Part shown: positions 41,674-53,590 of the stretch, in pieces | How the letters are laid out: the number at the start of each line of letters is the position of its first letter | How positions within the stretch are numbered: the first letter of the stretch is position 1 | Origin: Pontederia crassipes | Lineage: Eukaryota; Streptophyta; Magnoliopsida; Commelinales; Pontederiaceae | Assembly (NCBI GenBank): GCA_030549335.1 | Contig: JAUKPH010000026.1 | Span: 310,001-374,000, forward strand | DNA: 64,000 nt | Reading direction: 5' to 3' | Made by a program: the position numbers and the translations under genes | The notes under the pieces: generated by a model | The model's database searches: none | What the model saw: only the letters and a program-made list of their open reading frames with translations | Told to the model about the DNA's origin: nothing

Positions 41674-44670
41674 TGATCACTTGCTGATCACTATATGTTT
41701 CTAACCTGTTTTAGATGCAATTCATATATATCGAGTCCCATTTTTGCCTATTTTTGGACCAATTATACTTGGAATGCATACATTGTGATAACTAGTTGAT
41801 ATTCCTCATTTCATACCTATTTCCATGTGCATAGAGGTTCTGAAATGCCAAAATCCATTAATATTTAAATTCTATGCCAAGTTATCATTTTGAGGACAAG
41901 TTATCAATCATATATGTCAAGTTATCATTATTTTGAATGAACTGATTTTCAATGGTTTTCTTGCCCTAAATCCATCATTATCATATATAAATCATATTTG
42001 GATAGTCACATCTCAACTTGTGCAAAGTTTTAAGCCCATTTGAACAAGTTATCATTTTTCAAGTGCCAAGTTATCGTTAAAGGGCAATTCTGTCATTTCG
42101 ACATGCAAAACCATTAATTCTGCACAGGGATCTTAAGCAATCATCTTGTTATTGTTCTAACTCATTGCTGGTCAAATTTAATCACATTTGGATAACCACA
42201 ACTCAAGTTATCACAAGTTATCATTTTTAAGTCATATAAGTTATCATTTTTGGGCACACAAGTTATCACTTCTTAGAAATCTCATTCATATTTGATTTCT
42301 GAATGCACTCACTTGTTACTCTAGTCCATTTGATGCTTCTAATGCTTTGAATCACTTGCATTTGGATAATTTCCATGATTTGTGATAAGTTATCATTCTT
42401 GGCCCCTTAATTCATTAATTTTGATACAAGTTTTCATTCCTGCACAACACCTAATACCATTTGATATCTGAGCTAGCAACTATCATCATCTTAATCTTTA
42501 TTTGTCAAAACACCATTCAAAGGCTTTGATGCTTTCTGTTTGGGGATTTGTAGCAGGGAGAAAGGTGACCAAAAAGTGGAAAAAGTAGGGGGGGACCATC
42601 TACTTTTTCCTGCACAAAAAGGAATCTGCAGCTGGAATTTCAGAGGGGTGGACAGGTGGCTGCAATCAAAGGATAAGGAATATTCTGATGCTGATCTAAG
42701 GGTGGATAGGAGTCATATAAAAGGGTAATTTCTAGAGGAGAGAAACGGGGCTGGACATTGAGGGTTTGGAGCAAGAGGGAGCTGCTGCTGCTGGAGGAGC
42801 TGCGGGTTGCTGCTGGAATTACTGTTGAGAGCTGTCAAAGGATGATTTGTACCTATTCTCCATTCCATTTTATGTCAAGCTTTGTATATATGAGGAGCTA
42901 AACTCCATTTCTTCTAGGATAGGGTAGTCATCTAAGTTAAATATGGATGGATGTGGACTGAATTAAATTTTTGCACTCAAAATCATTTCTAGTTTCAGAT
43001 TTCAGCACTGTTTTGAATCATTTCTTGCCATTGTGTAGATCCTATTGTAATCTATAACTGAGAAGTTAACTTTTGATCTAACCCTTATTCAGAAATGAAT
43101 TAGGCATCAATGGTAAGTTACTGAATTCCATTCTTATTTGAAAAGTCTAATTTCTGAATTCCTGAAAAGTCTGATTTCCTGATTTTTCCTGAATCTGATT
43201 TCCAAGGGCTGTTTAAATCTACTTACCATTCTCAATCTGATAAATTGAGCAACTGAGAGGTTGCTATTGTCCTCCCATCTTGTTCAGAAATGAATCAAGA
43301 TGTTGGGCATACTTTTGATTCAATTCAGTTTGTACTTTTGATTTCTGAATTTATTTCTGAAATATGTTCTGCTTTCTGATTTTGTTTGGAATCTGATTTG
43401 TCAATTGTTAATCCCTATTTCATTCAAATCACTGAGAGGTATACTCTAGGAATCTCTTGCAGTCCAGAGATGGGTCAAGAGGCATTTGGCAGGCCTGGAT
43501 TCCATTAATCTACATTGCTGATTTCCTGAATTCTGATTCTGTTTTCCCCCAATCTGATTTTGATTTCTGTTTTCATCATTGTTGAGCCCTGATCCAATTG
43601 ATAACTGAGAGGTTATTTAAGGTTTCATTCTTGTTCAGAAATGAATCAAGAGGCAATGGTGTTTCAAAGTTTTTAATCCCTGAATTATTACAAACTTCTC
43701 AATGCTGATTTCTGAATTTCAATTCAGATTGCAAATCTGATTTCCTGAATCTTTGGATTCTGATTTGCTGTTGTAAACCCTTGATTTCATTAAATAACTG
43801 AGAAGTGAATCCTAGGGGTACTTTATTGTTCAGAGATGAACCAAGGAGCAATAAAAATTTGCTGAATTCCCCATTAAAGATTGGAAGCCCTTTTGATTCC
43901 AATTAATTAGTGATTGTGTGGTATCCATTCTTAATTGCAGCCGAGAGGTTGATTTCAATTCCTCCTGAAATTCAGAGATGAACCAAGGAGCACAAGCATT
44001 AATGTTGGGTAGATTTCATTCTTGTTTAGCTAATTGAAGTGATTTTATTAATTTGTGATTGCATCCATCAAGTTATCACTGCTGATTTCCTTGAAATTGT
44101 AAAAATCAGCATTGAACTTCCATTTGAGCCCAATGATAACTTGATTTTAAGTGCGGATCCTCTTCTGATTCAACCTAACTAACGATTATATGATAATATG
44201 TTGCTTAGTTAAAGACCAATTGAGCTGTGAGAGCAGCCACATTTCAAGTTGAATCTAAATTGGATATTTAATGATAACTTGATCCTATCCATCCTTAATT
44301 AATTTAGATGAACCCCAATTCCTAGAAGAACCTTCCTCATTGATAGCTAAACCTTTCTAGACTTTAATCTAGCATTTATATCTCAGTTTTGATAAGTTTC
44401 CAAAACCCAAAATTCAGTTATCATTTCATTTTCCATTAAAAATTTGTTTTCACTTCCCTTTGAAAATATGTTTGTAGCCATTAAAGTAGAACTAATTTAG
44501 ATTGTTTTAGGTGCCTTAGACTTTAAATTCTTGTAGATACGACAACCTGAGTCTACTACAACTTACCTGTGCACTTGCAGCTAGTGAGTTGGGAGACCAA
44601 AATTAAAAAAAATTGACCCTTTTACTTAATTTCAGCAAGTTATCACTAGAAAACCCAAATATCACTATCA
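41674..44670 (+). mobile_element. Solo LTR of the LARD-like family, TSD GTATG
   Basis: From TGATCACTTGCTGATCAC to ATATCACTATCA, with perfect flanks GTATG at 41669-41673 and 44671-44675. It aligns along its length with 13948-17301 but is shorter (2997 bp) and clearly more diverged than those two LTRs are from each other. It has the TATA-like 'catataaaag' at 42714-42723 and the same series of CTGAGAGGTT..TTCAGAAATGAATCAAG repeats between about 43050 and 43985. A direct unequal-recombination product of a full element is the likely origin. Confidence 0.95.
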
Positions 44671-44675
44671 GTATG

Positions 44676-45826
44676 CCAATAAATTGTTTTGAAATGATGT
44701 CATAGGTTCTTGAATTACTTGGGGTAGAAAAGAAAATATTTATTATCAAACAATGTTATCATGTTTAAGTAGTTGTAAATCTATTTTATAGAAGTGATTT
44801 GATTATAGGAAGAGTTCTTTATTGACCTTCTTCATGGAATTATTCATATGTTTAATAGTCCTTGTCAATTGACACAAAAATAAGTATACGTGTCTTCATA
44901 TGAGAGTTTAGTTGACCCATAATCATGAACATCAATCTTATACATCAAGAATACGGATGAGTTCTCAAGTTTGATTATAGACATCTGAATCAAGTAACTA
45001 CAAGGGATACCTTGCAGAAAATATGTTATTTGTTTGGTTAACTATGATGTATTCTTCTATTTCCAAAGTTTGACTTAAGATTTGAATACCATTGACTAAA
45101 AAGAAAGTTGTATACTTCAAAGAGTATACTTGGTACATGACATGATCATTATGAGTTCTTGGTAATGTTATTGGATTATGGATCAAATCAAAATTTCAAA
45201 CCATTCTTTGATTGAATTGTAATTAATTTATTGATGTCACCCTAATTTGTTCATAGAGTCATGGAAGCCTGGAATCCTATTCTGCAAAATTCTTATAGAA
45301 AAAAAAGTGGGTGTCAAAATTAGGGTGCATTTTGGCCTAACCATATAGTATGGATCATAATGATCATGAGAATGACAAATCATGCCCAATACATGTGGCC
45401 ATTAGAGATACACGAGTGATTAAAATCAAATACTATCATTTAACTCCCAAATTGGTGTGATATGCTTCTTGGATACATTTTGAAAATACATGAATCAAAT
45501 AAGTTTTTTGTGACTATGTATTAACCAACCCTTGTGAATGGGGGTCTGCCATATAGGGCACCATATTTTTAGATCATCACACACATGTAAGTTAAGAAAG
45601 ATTTATAGCTTAAAATGATATGCTGTAAAGTCCCTAGTGGTATTAAACATTGTGTTTCATGGTTAATACATTTAGACAGAAGAGGCACTTATGGCCCATC
45701 ATATATACTATTATACTTAAAACAAAGAGATATATTCACATGTACAACAACCAGATAATAAATATATTTTATATCATTGATATTCAAATTAGAAAGGAAA
45801 AGACAAGCAATATGAATTTGAGCACA
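44676..45826 (+). other. Element J internal sequence, no gene seen
   Basis: AT-rich, no recognisable gag or pol. It continues the leader from before the solo LTR. Confidence 0.5.
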
Positions 45827-46876
45827 TGATGCGTAAAATGATGTAGCAAAATAGAATCGCTAGCAAGTGGACTAGTCGCTCAAGTAATATAGTAATAGGA
45901 GTAAGAGTGCCGAACTCACGAGGAATATTATTAATTCAATATCTGAATTTATAAATTAATAAGAAAGGAAAAACATAGAATTTTGGAAAAAAGGGTTTTG
46001 TAAAATAAAATAAATAAAATAAGATAAAATAATGGAATGGTGTTGAAGTTAGGCCTTAGGATGAAAATAGATTAGGATAAATATTTGAACCATAAAAGAT
46101 AAATTTAATCTTTAAAAATGGATTAGGAATTTTCCCAAGCATTAATTTACAAGATTAACATCACGGAGTCCACAAACTGGTAATTCTACTATTTAATCCG
46201 GCAAATCAAACTATCTTAAATTTAATCAAACCTAAAGTCCCACAAACTGGTATTCGTCAGATAAGATTAAAATTAAGATGCATTAATATGAAAATCCTAG
46301 ACTGTTAATCACTCCACAAACTGGTATAGATTAACAAACCACACAAACTTGATTCTCCACACACTAGTTATCAAATTTATGTCAGTTATTAATTTCACAT
46401 AAAATCAAATAATTTAATTAATGAATTCTGAAATCAAATAGTCCACAAACTGATAATTACTCAACTCAAAAATCCAAATAATTAAATCAAAAGCACTAAG
46501 CATAATTAACTAATTGATCAGAAAAGATTAAAACAAATAATATAGGGTCCAAATAGTTTCCCTTCAATAATAATCTCCTAAAATGAAATGAATAGAAATA
46601 TGGAGTTCATCATAGGATTCTGGAGAGATAATAACAAAATAACAATAATAATTGAAAGAATTACACCAAGAATAAAATAGGATCATTAGATATGGGCAGA
46701 CAGTTGGGCAGCCTCTCGGACTTGATCAGAATCGTGATCAACTTCCAGCCATCGCACCTCTCTCCTCTTGGTCGTAGCTTGCAGACTCACGACTCACCAT
46801 GGAAGAAACCTAAACTTCAGAGCACGAATTGGAATGATGGATTCTTCACGTATTTATAGGTGCGGAAGACCTTCAA
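45827..46876 (-). repeat. Truncated Athila-type LTR, same family as 8440-10217
   Basis: TGATGCGTAAAATG at 45827 corresponds to the terminus at 8440. Similarity continues through the 'ccacaaactggta' repeats (46170-46460) to 'tatttataggtgc' at 46852-46864. It then stops and J's 3' LTR remnant begins. The U3 half is missing. Confidence 0.8.
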
Positions 46877-46884
46877 TTTGTGAG

Positions 46885-47345
46885 TTATCAACTTGATTAG
46901 TTGGTAACACATAGGCTATGAGTTATCACCTTACTGAGCTATTTTTGCTCATAATGTTGTTTCTAATATTTTTCAGATCAGTATAGCTTCTTGGATTGAG
47001 CGAGCTCATAATCTTAGTAGGGATAACTCTTTTGATGTAAAGGTATTGAGGGGAGTTGTTATTCTCGTGTCCTTTTGTTAGGATGTTGAGAGAGTTGGTC
47101 GAGTTTATTATTAAGTTGTAACGAAATAAATTCATTTTGTAAAATGTACGACTTAAGGAGTATCAGTTTACTCTGAAATAATCACATATTGTGTAATTTA
47201 TTTAATGATATATATTTTTACTCTTATGTTGTAAAAGGAAGAGTAAATTACATCACGTTTCCACATTTGTTCATAATTTTATTTGATCATCCGTAATGAG
47301 TCACGAACTCTAGTTTAACTCACGGGTTTAATTGTGGTCGTGCCT
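46885..47345 (+). repeat. 3' LTR remnant of element J
   Basis: Matches 40745-41201 from 'gattagttggtaacacatagg' to '..cgggttt-aattg-ggtcgtg'. Its terminus, followed by TGGAT, completes the TSD of element J. Confidence 0.88.
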
Positions 47346-47350
47346 TGGAT

Positions 47351-47850
47351 CAGTAGGAAGGGGAAAAAATTTGGGTGTTTATACCTGTCTGATGCTCGAG
47401 ACGGGCGTGCCCTCATGTTTACTAGCGCTTGTCGATTAATATGGCGCGATCTGTGAAAATATGAGCATGCTTATAAATTGGGCCACCAAAACTTGGCCCG
47501 TATTGATGAATACAGCTACGTGGCAGAAATTATGACAATATGGGAATAATTACGGTCGAACTGTATTTCCACCTGCGTGTCTATTATGGCTTCGCTCTTT
47601 CCAATACGGGCAGATCATCTTTCAATATGGATGAGCCATATTTTATAGTACGCCCCTAATACGACTATAATCAGATCAATACAGGCATTTCATGTCTAAT
47701 ACGGGTGGACCGTATTGTTTTTGTGCGAGCCTGATACGACCCAGCGCCGACTGATATGGTTGTGGATTTGATTTTATGGCCAGGCCGTATTGGTAGTTGT
47801 TTTTGCTATTTTTCCTCATATTTTTTTTGCAATACAGTTCATCCATATCA
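47351..47850 (-). other. CCGTATT/AATACGG motif array in the post-integrase spacer of H
   Basis: Plus-strand motifs include 'gcccgtatt' (47487), 'aatacgggcagatc' (47601), 'aatatggatgagccatatt' (47625), 'taatacgggtggaccgtatt' (47697-47716) and 'aggccgtattgg' (47783). The same motif family fills the interior of the H LTR at 34700-35030. No coding frame is convincing. Confidence 0.6.
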
Positions 47851-47883
47851 TCAGTGTTCTTTTATTTGTTGTGGAAAAAAAGA

Positions 47884-47921
47884 CTGCTTAAAAAGAAATG
47901 TCAATTTGGGTTGCTTCCCAA
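47884..47921 (-). promoter_or_regulatory. Post-pol stem-loop and 3' splice-site-like signal (element H)
   Basis: The minus strand reads TTGGG (47921-47917), loop AAGCAA, CCCAA (47910-47906), then 'tttctttttaagcag' ending at 47884. 'AAGCGCTTATTGGG' leads in, like the related 'aggcacttcttggg' at 19286-19298. Third example in the window. Confidence 0.65.
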
Positions 47922-47966
47922 TAAGCGCTTTGGTTTTACGTTGTTGGCTCGACGGAGTTTTCTACA

Positions 47967-49250
47967 TCAATGTGTATCATTCAAAGGAATGATTATTTTC
48001 TTCTCAAGCTCTTCTTGCAGTACATATGGCTTCAATCTTTGTCCATTGACCATGAAATGAACCAGTGGCTTCACTCGTGATCTCGATAGCACCATTTTCA
48101 GCACCTTGGTGATTTGAAATGGTCCGGACCACCTGAATTTGAGTTTACCTTGAAAAAGTCTCATTCTCTAGTTAAATAACAAGACAAGTTGTCCTATTTC
48201 AAAATCCTTACGAGAAAATATGTTTGTCATGCCATGCTTTGACTTTTTTCTTGTATAATTTGGAGTTTTCATATGATTCAAGTCTCACCTCTTCCAATTC
48301 ACTTAATTGGAGCAATCCTTTTGCACCTGCAAGTTGAAGATCCATATTTAACTGTTTAATTGCCCAACAAGCCTTGTGTTCTAACTCAATAGGCTGGTGG
48401 CAAGGATTTCCAAACAACAAACGATAGGGAGACATACCTAGGGGAGTTTTAAAAACCGTTCGATATGCCCATAAGGCATCATCGAGCCTCAAGGCCCAAT
48501 TCTTTTTCAACTTCCCAATGATTTTCTCAAGAATGAGTTTTAACTCCCTATTGGCTAATTCTACTTGCCCATTGGCATGGGGATGATAAGATGTGCTGAC
48601 CTTATGCTTAACATTGTACTTTGTCAACTGTGCATCTAGGAACTTATTACAAAAGTGAGAGCCACCATCACTTATAATTACTCGGGGTACACCAAACCTA
48701 GAAAATATATTCTTCTTCAAAACTTTTTGCACCACTTTAGTGTCATTCGTTGGGGTAGCAGTTGCTTCCACCCATTTCAAGACATAGTCCACTGAAAATA
48801 TGTATTGGTTGTTATTTGAAGAGGGAATAGGACCCATGAAGTCTATTCCCCATGCATCGAAAAGTTCAACCTCAATGATAGGTTGTTGTGGCATCTCATT
48901 CCTTCGAGAAATGTTACCGTCCCTTTGACATTTATCGCAAGAGCTCACAAAACTCTTTGCATCCTTGTACATGGTTGGCCAGTAAAAACTACTCTGCGTC
49001 AATTTTGGCACTATTTTGTTACTGGAGAAATGTCCTCCACATGGCAACGAGTGGCAATGGTTCAGGACCCTGAAAACCTCATCTTTTGGAATGCACCTTC
49101 TAATAATCCCATCATCACAAAACCTATATAATAATGGTTCTTCCAAAAAGTACTGCTTAGCATCCCACATGAATCTTTTGCGTTGTTGATAAGAAACATC
49201 AGGGGGAAAATGAGTAATCATAATAGATAAGTTGCTAAAATAGATCATAG
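47967..49250 (-). pseudogene. Athila integrase, core intact, C-terminus frameshifted (element H)
   Basis: An open frame of 346 codons (49248-48208) covers the integrase. The zinc domain has H66/H73 and C104/C107. The catalytic triad is D136 (WGIDFMGP), D194 (ISDGGSHF) and E230 (HANGQVE), spacing D-57-D-35-E. The C-terminal '[10 protein letters not shown]', '[13 protein letters not shown]' and '[20 protein letters not shown]' segments follow. After a stop at 48208, the chromatin-proximal C-terminus continues in another frame (48164-47967: 'LKFRWSGPFQITKV', 'VHFMVNGQRLKPY'). The start of the frame is internal to pol, not a real translation start. This is the best preserved enzyme in the window. 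Confidence 0.93.
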
Positions 49251-49259
49251 TTCATACCT

Positions 49260-49567
49260 TTTTCATTTCCTTTCCTTTCCATGTTCGTGTTCATGTTCAT
49301 TATTCATATTTATCATTCATATTCATGTTCATAAGGACAAAGACCTTTCATTCATCTTTTGGTCATTCATTTTCTTTCATCTTGTTCATTTGCATAGGGC
49401 AGGATGACCTCACCATAGGGAAGTGCCTCACACAAGGCTATCATAACTTCCCTCCATCATCCATGAGCCTCTCTTTTAGCTCCGATACATAACTAGGTTC
49501 ATATCATTCAATTTCAATCAAGTGGACGAATGCTTATCAGATCTGGGGGTTCATTTAAAGTCATACT
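49260..49567 (-). repeat. Family E LTR fragment, left part
   Basis: A 'ttcatgttcat'-rich simple stretch (49275-49340), then 'ggatgacctcaccatagggaagtgcctcacacaag' as at 31468-31545. It continues at 54949 after the nested element; the join reproduces 'aaagtcatactcttc-tgtcctc' of 31707-31730. Confidence 0.6.
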
Positions 49568-50874
49568 TGATGCACGAAAAAATCATGCATTTGTTTAAGC
49601 CATTTGATTAACACTTTAGAATGTTTTTATGTTTAGAAAAGAAGAGTTTTGATTTGTTTTCATATAATTTCATTTAGATTTGATTTCTACCTAAATCTGG
49701 AAGTTATTCATGAAATGATATGAGAAAATGTCGAAGAAAATTCCTAAAACAGCTCAGAAGACTATCACGGCTGTGACAGAAAGATTCAGCACTAAAAAAT
49801 TTGACTAAGGCACTATCACGGCCGTGACAGAGCATGTCACGCCCGTGACAGAGATATTTTCTAGCAAAAAAATGGCTAAGTATTTTTCAGCCTTATGTCA
49901 CGGCTGTGATGGTGGTCTGTTAGGCCGTTTTAAAGCGGCTTTTATCCACTTTTTGGATATATTTTCGGTTTCTTTTCTTGGGGGATGAGAAAACCTATAA
50001 AATGAGGCAGAAGAGGACTTGAAAAAACATCTTTGGAGGGCATAATTCAGAGGTTGAAAGCTTGGTGAAGGAGATCCAGAGGCTACAACGAAGTGCTGCC
50101 GAAAACTCGAGAGAGGACGGTAGAATTAGGAGTAGTTATTCTTGTTTCTTTTCTTTTCCTAAAACATTATTTAGATTGATGTACTCTAGTTTATTAGAGT
50201 AGTTCTTTAGGATTTTCCTGATTGTACCCTATTCTTTATGAATTCTTCATACAATTAGTTGATGGATCAATAACATGTTTGAAGATTTGATTAATTGTTA
50301 CCTGAGATTTATTCTTTTGAATCTTTTGATTATCTGAAAAGAAGTTTTTAGATTCTCTAGAGTTTTTCTCTAATTTTTCTCTTACATGCCATAATTGGGA
50401 AATCGCTAGAGACCCAATTGTGTTGTTGTTAAGGTGACTTGAGAAAGCCCTTAACTTTATATTCCAGTTAAATGTGTTTTGAGATTGAATAGATTAGATT
50501 AAAAACCGAAATGATTACTCTCTTTTATTGATCTCAAAATATGATTTAAAGCCTGAAATATCGGTTAAATCAAATTGGGAGTTTTACTTTATTAATTCAC
50601 CATCTTTTGTCTAGAATTCGTATGTGAGTAGCGGTATTAATCAAGATAAGTCCTATTCATCAAATCTATACTTTTAAACTCCATTGATCATATTCTTATA
50701 TTTTTATTAATTATTCAAGTTATTTTCACATTAAACAATTTATTCATCTTTTCTCAAGTTATAAGCAAGAGAAGTTATTAATTATTTCTTGTCCTCGTGG
50801 GAACGATACTTTATACTCATCATTTTATTACTTGAACGATTAGTGCGCTTGCTAGTGTTTCTAAATTCGCAACA
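49568..50874 (+). repeat. 5' LTR of element L
   Basis: TGATGCACGAAAAAATCATGC to ...TTCGCAACA. It has a TATA box 'ctataaaatg' at 49995-50004. Four copies of a 16-bp palindrome-like motif lie 85-230 bp upstream of it (49763-49778, 49814-49829, 49835-49850, 49896-49911). The segment 'tcgtgggaacgata' near 50797 is the conserved block seen near the end of other Athila LTRs. Confidence 0.93.
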
Positions 50875-50876
50875 AG

Positions 50877-50897
50877 TTTTTGGCGCCGTTGTCGGGG
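50877..50897 (+). other. tRNA-Asp primer-binding site (element L)
   Basis: TGGCGCCGTTGTCGGGGA at about 50880-50897, 17 of 18 matches to the tRNA-Asp complement, starting ~6 bases after the LTR. Confidence 0.9.
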
Positions 50898-51133
50898 ACT
50901 AGTTAATATTTAATTTCTTATCTTTCTTATTAATTTGAGAACTATTACCATTCATTTGTATTGGTGTGGTTGCAGGAATTGAAGAGTTCATAATCCACAC
51001 ATCCTGGAGGATTCTAGCACTAGTGCCTTGGGACATAGGCCTAATACACGAAGTTCAGGCGAACCGCTAGTGTTTGATCCTGAAATATAGAGAACTACCA
51101 TAAGACTAAAAGAAAATTTCTACTATTGTTAAG

Positions 51134-52399
51134 ATGGCAGAATAACAAAGGCAGATTGAGAACCAATTACCACCACCTCCACCTGTGTATAGAACTATGA
51201 GAGATTACACCATGGGACCAATGATTGATGAAAGAGGGAGTATTACACTCCCTGAAATTGGTGCTAATAATTTTCAAATCCAGCAGGGAACAGTTCAAAT
51301 GATATCAAACACACAATTTGGAGGAGATAGAGATAAAGATCCATTCGGCCACATTACAAAATTTGTCCAATTATTTTCAACTTTCAAATTTCAGGGAGTA
51401 ACAGATGATGCAGTTCGTCTAAGACTTTTTCCTTTTTCTTTGAAAGGAAAAGCTTATACTTGGCTCACTACGTTGCCGACAGGAACCATAACAAATTGGG
51501 AAGAAATGCGTCAAGCATTCATTAACGGTACTATCCACCACAACAAGCTGCTAGATGCTTATTCGAAGTTTCTTCTTTTTGCCAACAGGATACAGAGTCT
51601 ATGCATGAAGTTTGGGATAGGTTTAAGGATCTTGTCAGTAGAGTTCCAAATCATAACATCCCTCTTTACCAACAAATCCAATACTTTTACAATGGGGCCT
51701 CAGCAGAGATAAAGGACAAGATTGACACCGCTGCTAGAGGAACCATTGCTGATAGATCCCCTGAAGATCTTTATAAGTTATTCAACAATCTTGCCTTGAA
51801 CAATTGGCAAAACTCAAAGGCAAAGAAGGCTGGACTTTATCAAGTTGATAAGGCTACTCACATTCAAGCCCAATTATATGCCTTAGCAAAGAAAATGGAT
51901 ATGTTGATGACTCAAAGATTTATCAACAAGGTTTCGAACATCACATGTGACATGTGTGGAGGGGGACATCGTAATCATGAATGCCAAGCAGGTATAAATT
52001 TTAATAAGCAAAATTTTGAGGATGCTAACTTTGTTTCTAATAATGCTTTTCAGGAACAATGTTGGAGGAAATGCGTACAACAGTGGGCTAAGGGCTCCTC
52101 CTAATTACTCTTGGCTGAATAATAGGAGTTCAGCACAACCCCCTGCTTATCAACCTTATACCAAACCAAAAAGTGATTTGAAAAATGTCTTATCAAAGTT
52201 CATCCTCACTGTGGAGACCAAGTTTACTAATCAAGATGCATCAATCAGAAACTTAGAAACACAGATCGGACAATTGGCAAACATGATATCTGAAAGACAG
52301 CCAGGGAGCTTGCCTAGCAATACAGAGAAAAATCCAAGAGAGCAAGTGAATTCAATCACCTTAATAAGTGGCCACTCGGTGTCCTTTTTAGACCCCTAA
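51134..52399 (+). pseudogene. Athila Gag of element L, with one early stop and two frameshifts
   Basis: The likely start is ATG 51134. Codon 4 is TAA (51143-51145), probably from CAA, so an intact translation could only begin at 51185. The Gag core runs 'DRDKDPFGHITKFVQLFSTF' to 'AYTWLTTLPTGTITNWEEM' in one frame. It shifts near 51525 to a second frame carrying 'MHEVWDRFKDLVSRVPNHNI', 'YFYNGASAEIKDKIDTAARG' and the zinc knuckle CDMCGGGHRNHEC (51946-51984, C-x2-C-x3-H-x4-C). It shifts back near 52050 for the tail 'NLETQIGQLANMISERQPG' to 52399. Each break is a small lesion, so decay is recent. Confidence 0.9.
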
Positions 52400-53590
52400 A
52401 GATGAAAGGGTAAAAGTCAATCTAACGACTATAACTTATAACTACACTGCCTAAACCCTTTTCTCTTTACTTCTTTTAGTTTCTTATTTGTGGAGTAGAT
52501 TTGATATTAACTTAGTTATGCTTATGTTCAGGAAAAAAACAAAAACTTCGGTTACGGCTATTTTTGCGACCGTTCTCAAGACCTGAAGGATATTCCTTCT
52601 CGCCATCGCCACCTCCAGAAGACTAAGCCTTGGTTGTTTCTTCTCCTTTACATTTTCCCACTTATGTGTTTCTTTTCTCAATTGTTCAAGCTTGGGGGAG
52701 GGACTTAATTCATTTTGAATTTGCATGGCATGTCTTATTTTAGTATTTTGAATCAATCATCTTTTGTTTGCCATGCATCTAATTATGATAATTCTAAAAA
52801 AAAATAATTAGTGTCATCTCATTTCTTCTTGTTTATTATTTTATTGTTTTTTAAGCTTATTTTCAGAACATCGCTTAATCTATGAAATTAAATCACTATT
52901 TCTTTTTATCGAGTATCACTAGAGTATTGGGATTTGGATTGAGTTTGTTGCTAAGTAGAAGAACTAGCTTTCAAATGATGAATTTCTCTATTATTTACTA
53001 TGATGTTAGTCTTGATTATAATTGCAACTTTATTGAAAGCATTAAGTCTTTTTGGAGCTTATAATTATGCTAATTAATTTTAATGTTAAAGTGAACGAAA
53101 AGAGGGCTAGTTGAGCCCCAATAGTTAAGTGAAAATTATAAAGTATCCTCTGGAACCTTGGTGTGCCCGTATGATTAGATCCGTAGGGGATACTTGGCTG
53201 GCGACCTAAGGGCATCTGCTCTGGGATCCGTCGGTCGAAAGCCCGTTACATGGACCACTTTGTGCAATATGGAGGATTACTAAATTCTTAAAGTGAAAAA
53301 AATCTTAATGCTGAAATATGAAATAATAATAGCATGAAAATAAGCTCCTTAAAGACTTATGGTTCAATATTGATACTCTTATGAGATTGACTAATATTAT
53401 TTGTAGATATGCAGGAAAGACATGTTTGAATGCTAAGAATTCTGCAAGGCTGGGTATTGGTTGAGAAATGATACTCTAGTGATGGTCGTGTAAAAGAACA
53501 GTGGGAGAAAAGTATTGGTTTTGTGATGGAGCCCTATGCCTTATCTGAAATTTGCTTGAGGATAAGCAAAATATTAAGCTTGGGGGTATT
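52400..53590 (+). other. Non-coding 3' half of element L interior
   Basis: No protease, RT or integrase similarity in any frame. It ends with the polypurine tract. 'caagcttgggggagggactt' near 52686-52706 resembles the 'aagcttgggggag' block at 6060 and 19771 in other Athila 3' regions, so the pol deletion probably removed everything from the Gag tail to the 3' untranslated region. Confidence 0.7.

Larger units (their letters stand above)
38280..47345 (+). mobile_element. Tekay/Del-like LTR element J, 9.1 kb, TSD TGGAT
   Basis: Perfect TSD TGGAT at 38275-38279 and 47346-47350. 5' LTR 38280-41201, then a tRNA-Met-type primer site. The 3' LTR is represented by its last ~460 bp (46880-47345), ~94-95% identical to 40740-41201 by eye. 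The internal region holds no recognisable gag or pol. It is filled by a solo LTR (41674-44670) and a truncated minus-strand LTR (45827-46875) whose far end is joined directly to the 3' LTR remnant, implying a deletion there. Confidence 0.85.
34560..49255 (-). mobile_element. Athila-like element H (minus strand), split by element J
   Basis: Reading down: integrase (49250-47967), stem-loop (47921-47906), spacer with CCGTATT-type array (47850-47351), [element J, TSD TGGAT], Pro/Ser/Ala-rich leader (38274-37921), env-position ORF (37920-36600), 3' untranslated region, polypurine tract, LTR (35291-34560). Removing J rejoins the halves at TGGAT. The layout (integrase, stem-loop, extra ORF, long 3' region) is that of Athila/Calypso-type elements. 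Everything upstream of the integrase is missing beyond 49255. Confidence 0.82.
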
